Shown: positions 62,401 to 64,000 of the stretch, in pieces
How the letters are laid out: the number at the start of each line of letters is the position of its first letter
Numbering within the stretch: position 1 is the first letter of the stretch
NCBI RefSeq assembly: GCF_007558865.1
Contig: NZ_VLPK01000003.1
Span: 62,001 to 126,000 of the forward strand
Direction of reading: 5' to 3'
From: Mucilaginibacter corticis
GTDB taxonomy: Bacteria > Bacteroidota > Bacteroidia > Sphingobacteriales > Sphingobacteriaceae
DNA: 64,000 nt
The notes under the pieces: model-generated
The model's database searches: none
Seen by the model: only the letters and a program-made list of their open reading frames with translations
What the model was told of the DNA's origin: nothing
Made by a program: the position numbers and the translations under genes

Positions 62401-62459
62401 TGCGCTTTTGAGTAGTTAAGCAAAAGCACAGCAAAACCACAAAGTATAAGTTTCTTCAT
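59421..62459 (-). CDS. Exported double amidohydrolase protein
   Basis: A 1012-residue protein with a signal peptide. It contains two amidohydrolase barrels: the first (about 35-430) lacks the metal motif (IDAYTTYG, 91-98, in place of D-x-H-x-H), the second (about 565-975) keeps it as VDEHSHIA with H625 and H627. A beta-rich linker (about 435-530) joins them. The second barrel also has GKDADLVVW at its end. The active second domain may act on a peptide- or nucleoside-like substrate in the periplasm, but this is a guess from the superfamily. It lies 12 bases before the partner gene. Confidence 0.85.
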   Translation of the reverse strand: MKKLILCGFAVLLLNYSKAQQTFPVNGVQDIRPGLYAFTNATIVVNSQQTIQNGTLLIKDRVIESVGAGTAIPKGYVVVDLKGKYIYPSLIDAYTTYGLPDAPRQAFTGRTITPLSTKPGAYGWNEAIRPEMNVKSIFHSDGSKAEAFKKNGFGAVQSLIHDGIARGTSVVATLGDERDNLVVLKDEAAANYSFSKGTAATNYPSSLMGSIALIRQTYLDAQWYNSQKEEYNISLAEFNRQQNLPQIFEAGDQLMVLRADKIAKEFGKKYVYKTDGDEYRRMDAMKATGSSFIIPLTFPDAFDVEDPLQARKISYEQLKDWELAPNNPALMEKAGIRFAITSFGLNNPRDFWTNLRTAIEHGLTEAQALRSLTEIPAEMLGVSDKVGTLAKGKMANFLITSDDLFKKENVIYENWVEGRQYIVSRVSAINLAGNYKLSGDGLAGIELKVTGNPGSYDLSAQRTGADSVRARGTFIRNGDMVTLYFDLKNKPSGTIRLNGYISNTSPLTLTGGATLPDGSSTNWSAVYSGPVPAAEHREQPKPDLSYGPVVYPFAAFGNAEIPKAETVLFKNATVWTNEKEGIIKNADVLIENGKIKAVGKNLSAGNAKVIDATGKHITAGIVDEHSHIAATGGINEGTQSVTSEVRIGDVLDSEDINLYRQLAGGVTTSHILHGSANPVGGQTMLIKHRWGVLPEQLKLDGAAGFIKFALGENVKQSNFNIPGGPNTRFPQSRMGVEQVYVDAFTRAKEYKAALAVKGNHVRRDLELDALVEILEDKRHITCHSYVQSEINMLIHVADSMGFKVNTFTHILEGYKVADKMKTHGIAGSTFSDWWAYKNEVSEAIPYNGKIMHDMGVVTAFNSDDEEMARRLNQEAGKAVTYGHMSEEEALKLVTLNPAKMLHVDDKIGSLKAGKDADLVVWSTDPLSIYAVAEKTYVDGVPYWDYDKDAAKQKELQADEARIIQKMLAAKNKGATTQPAGVGGRKRPVYDCDTIEDGAYVVADDYNGMLKSK

Positions 62460-62597
62460 GTGATTAATTAGGAGTCAGTTAAGTATCACCGAATATAATT
62501 GTAAAAAATAAGTTTTTTACGTAGTAACAGAAATGTTAGATAGAGGAAAAACATAGCTACTCAATCAAAAGTAACAGGCAGCCAAATATTTATAAAC

Positions 62598-62629
62598 AAA
62601 AAAGACCCGCATTACTGCAGGTCTTTTTT
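62598..62629 (-). terminator. Rho-independent terminator of the rplT operon
   Basis: On the minus strand a stem of GACCTGC (62623-62617) and GCGGGTC (62610-62604), flanked by A and T runs, with one G-T pair, follows the rplT stop. Confidence 0.85.
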
Positions 62630-62650
62630 ATAATATTTAAAATATACGAC

Positions 62651-62995
62651 TTATTTCACCGCGTCAACCACTGCTTTAAAAGCATCAGGGTTGTTCATAG
62701 CTAAATCAGCTAATACTTTACGATTTAAACCAATGTTTTTAGCGGCTAATTTACCCATTAATTGTGAGTAAGATATTCCGTGCTGACGGGCACCTGCGTT
62801 GATACGCTGGATCCATAAAGCTCTAAATTCTCTTTTCTTGGTTTTACGGTCGCGGTAGGCGTATTGTAAACCTTTTTCTACTGTGTTTTTAGCAACGGTG
62901 TAAACCTTGCTGCGTGATCCCCAATAACCTTTGGCGAGGATCATGATCCTTTTTCTGCGTCTTCTCGACGCTACGGCGTTAACTGAACGTGGCAT
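62651..62995 (-). CDS. rplT: 50S ribosomal protein L20
   Basis: A 114-residue ribosomal protein that binds 23S rRNA early in large-subunit assembly. It has the canonical start [18 protein letters not shown], the basic N-terminal helix for rRNA, and the C-terminal globular domain. Full length for the family. It lies last in the thrS-infC-rpmI-rplT operon; in other bacteria L20 can regulate this operon by binding the mRNA, but no such structure was identified here. Confidence 0.98.
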   Translation of the reverse strand: MPRSVNAVASRRRRKRIMILAKGYWGSRSKVYTVAKNTVEKGLQYAYRDRKTKKREFRALWIQRINAGARQHGISYSQLMGKLAAKNIGLNRKVLADLAMNNPDAFKAVVDAVK

Positions 62996-63069
62996 TTTGT
63001 TTGTTTTTTGGTAGTGAGTGTCTTTAAAAGATCTTTAATACTCTAATACCTGGTTAATTAATTTGTTAA

Positions 63070-63270
63070 TTACTTTCCGATTGCAAGCATACGTTTTACG
63101 TTACCCATATCAGCATCAGAAACTAAACTGGTGTGAGTTAGGTTACGCTTACGTTTTGTAGACATCTTGGTTAAGATGTGGCTTTTGTATGCGTTCTTTC
63201 TTGCAATTTTACCGGTTCCAGTAAGCTTAAAACGCTTTTTAGCACTGGAATTGGTTTTCATTTTTGGCAT
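63070..63270 (-). CDS. rpmI: 50S ribosomal protein L35
   Basis: A 66-residue basic ribosomal protein with the typical opening [20 protein letters not shown] and the [12 protein letters not shown] segment. Full length. It lies between infC and rplT, in the standard order. Confidence 0.97.
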   Translation of the reverse strand: MPKMKTNSSAKKRFKLTGTGKIARKNAYKSHILTKMSTKRKRNLTHTSLVSDADMGNVKRMLAIGK

Positions 63271-63343
63271 ATCCGTTATTTATTTGTGTTAGTTACCTGC
63301 GTTATCTCAACGCGTTATCTTTATGTGCAACAGCACGTTATAA

Positions 63344-63910
63344 TTACTTTTTAGCTCCTTTTGAGGCTACGGTTAAAAACATCCGCTTTCCTTCCAGTTT
63401 TGGCAACTGCTCAACTTTGCCTACTTCTTCTAAAGCCTGTGCAAAACGCAGTAACAATATTTCGCCCTGCTCTTTGTAAACAATAGCACGGCCTTTAAAA
63501 TGTACGTATGCCCTAACCTTTTCGCCGGCTTCTAAAAATTTGGTAGCATGCTTTAATTTAAAATCAAAGTCATGGTCATCAGTATTAGGGCCGAAGCGAA
63601 TTTCTTTTATAACTGTTTGCTTGGCATTGCTCTTTATCTCTTTAAGCTTTTTCTTTTGTTCGTAAATAAACTTGTTATAGTCAGTTACTTTACAAACCGG
63701 CGGAACGGCGTTTGGAGATATCTCTACCAGGTCTAATTCCTGCTCTTCGGCAATAGCCAAAGCATCTTTTAGGGAATAAACACCCTGTTCTACATTGTCG
63801 CCTACTAAACGAACTTCTGCAGCCCTGATAAATTGATTAATGTTGTGTTCGGCTTCTTTTTTCTTGAAAGGAAGCCTTGGTCCTCTGTTGAAGGGTTTGT
63901 TTAATGCCAA
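63344..63910 (-). CDS. infC: Translation initiation factor IF-3 (TTG start)
   Basis: A 188-residue IF-3: the N-terminal domain (about 23-95, [16 protein letters not shown]) and the C-terminal domain (about 100-185, [19 protein letters not shown], with [17 protein letters not shown]) are complete. IF-3 prevents premature joining of ribosomal subunits and rejects non-AUG starts. The only possible start in this frame is TTG at 63910: upstream is an in-frame stop, and no ATG precedes the conserved region. A rare start is typical of infC and fits autoregulation. The gene begins 1 base after thrS. Confidence 0.97.
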   Translation of the reverse strand: MALNKPFNRGPRLPFKKKEAEHNINQFIRAAEVRLVGDNVEQGVYSLKDALAIAEEQELDLVEISPNAVPPVCKVTDYNKFIYEQKKKLKEIKSNAKQTVIKEIRFGPNTDDHDFDFKLKHATKFLEAGEKVRAYVHFKGRAIVYKEQGEILLLRFAQALEEVGKVEQLPKLEGKRMFLTVASKGAKK

Positions 63911-63911
63911 G

Positions 63912-64000
63912 TTATACGGTTATTTCTTTAATTATTTGTTTTTTAAATTCTTCTATACTCATTCTTCCCAAGTCGCCCTGACCATGTTTACGAACAGAAA
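63912..64000 (-). CDS. thrS: Threonyl-tRNA synthetase, C-terminal end (5' end outside window)
   Basis: Only the last 28 codons are in the window. The readable end [14 protein letters not shown] followed by [14 protein letters not shown] and a stop matches the conserved C-terminus of ThrRS. The position directly before infC, with rpmI and rplT next, is the classical operon order. The enzyme charges tRNA-Thr. Confidence 0.85.
   Translation of the reverse strand, partial: SVRKHGQGDLGRMSIEEFKKQIIKEITV

Overview
The window looks like chromosome of an aerobic Bacteroidota, most likely family Sphingobacteriaceae (Mucilaginibacter/Pedobacter-like); this is inferred from gene content. Indicators are a type IX secretion C-terminal tail, the futalosine route to menaquinone, a complete Bat (aerotolerance) operon, AT-rich intergenic DNA with TAnnTTTG-type -7 promoter elements, 3-keto-glycoside (DUF1080) proteins and several secreted polysaccharide-acting enzymes. 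No rRNA, tRNA, CRISPR array, phage or insertion sequence was recognised.

Layout. 1-2.2 kb: 3' end of a T9SS-exported surface protein and a tiny exported membrane protein. 2.3-6.2 kb: a PLP-dependent cystathionine lyase/synthase and a menaquinone block (mqnE, histidine phosphatase, mqnA). 6.2-11.5 kb: single housekeeping and stress genes (SH3 protein, secreted protein, 1-Cys peroxiredoxin, cold-shock protein, MFS transporter, hemF, small exported protein). 11.6-12.6 kb: secreted GH26 mannanase. 13.0-18.0 kb: gyrA with two exported TPR proteins. 18.1-24.3 kb: short genes (lipoprotein, DUF4442, GNAT, AlbA_2, MATE pump, 3-methyladenine glycosylase, hydrolase, free-Met sulfoxide reductase, CrtA-like oxygenase). 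24.6-29.7 kb: GH78-like rhamnosidase and an AsmA-like giant. 30.3-32.9 kb: an orphan, AT-rich NACHT-type NTPase, the best candidate for an uncharacterised (possibly defence) function. 32.9-40.8 kb: a minus-strand sugar-processing block (GH36-like, serine hydrolase fused to a beta-propeller, glucose/sorbosone-dehydrogenase-like propeller fused to a blue-copper domain, DUF1080 protein). 41.1-42.7 kb: Na+/H+ antiporter. 42.7-51.0 kb: moxR-DUF58-DUF4381-batA-B-C-D-E operon. 51.3-58.0 kb: a frameshifted SGNH hydrolase, a second DUF1080 protein, an outer-membrane-like protein, a YVTN-propeller/phosphoesterase and two small membrane proteins. 58.1-62.5 kb: two exported amidohydrolase-fold proteins. 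62.6-64.0 kb: translation operon thrS-infC-rpmI-rplT.

The window is mainly conserved chromosome with accessory insertions. The least explained signals are the NACHT protein, two intergenic clusters of helically phased short repeats (about 12.7 and 26.4 kb) that seem to share an architecture but not a repeat sequence, two REP-like inverted-repeat families in intergenic gaps (one inside the moxR/bat operon), a nested hairpin covering both possible start codons of the SH3 gene, and amidohydrolase folds lacking the usual HxH metal motif.
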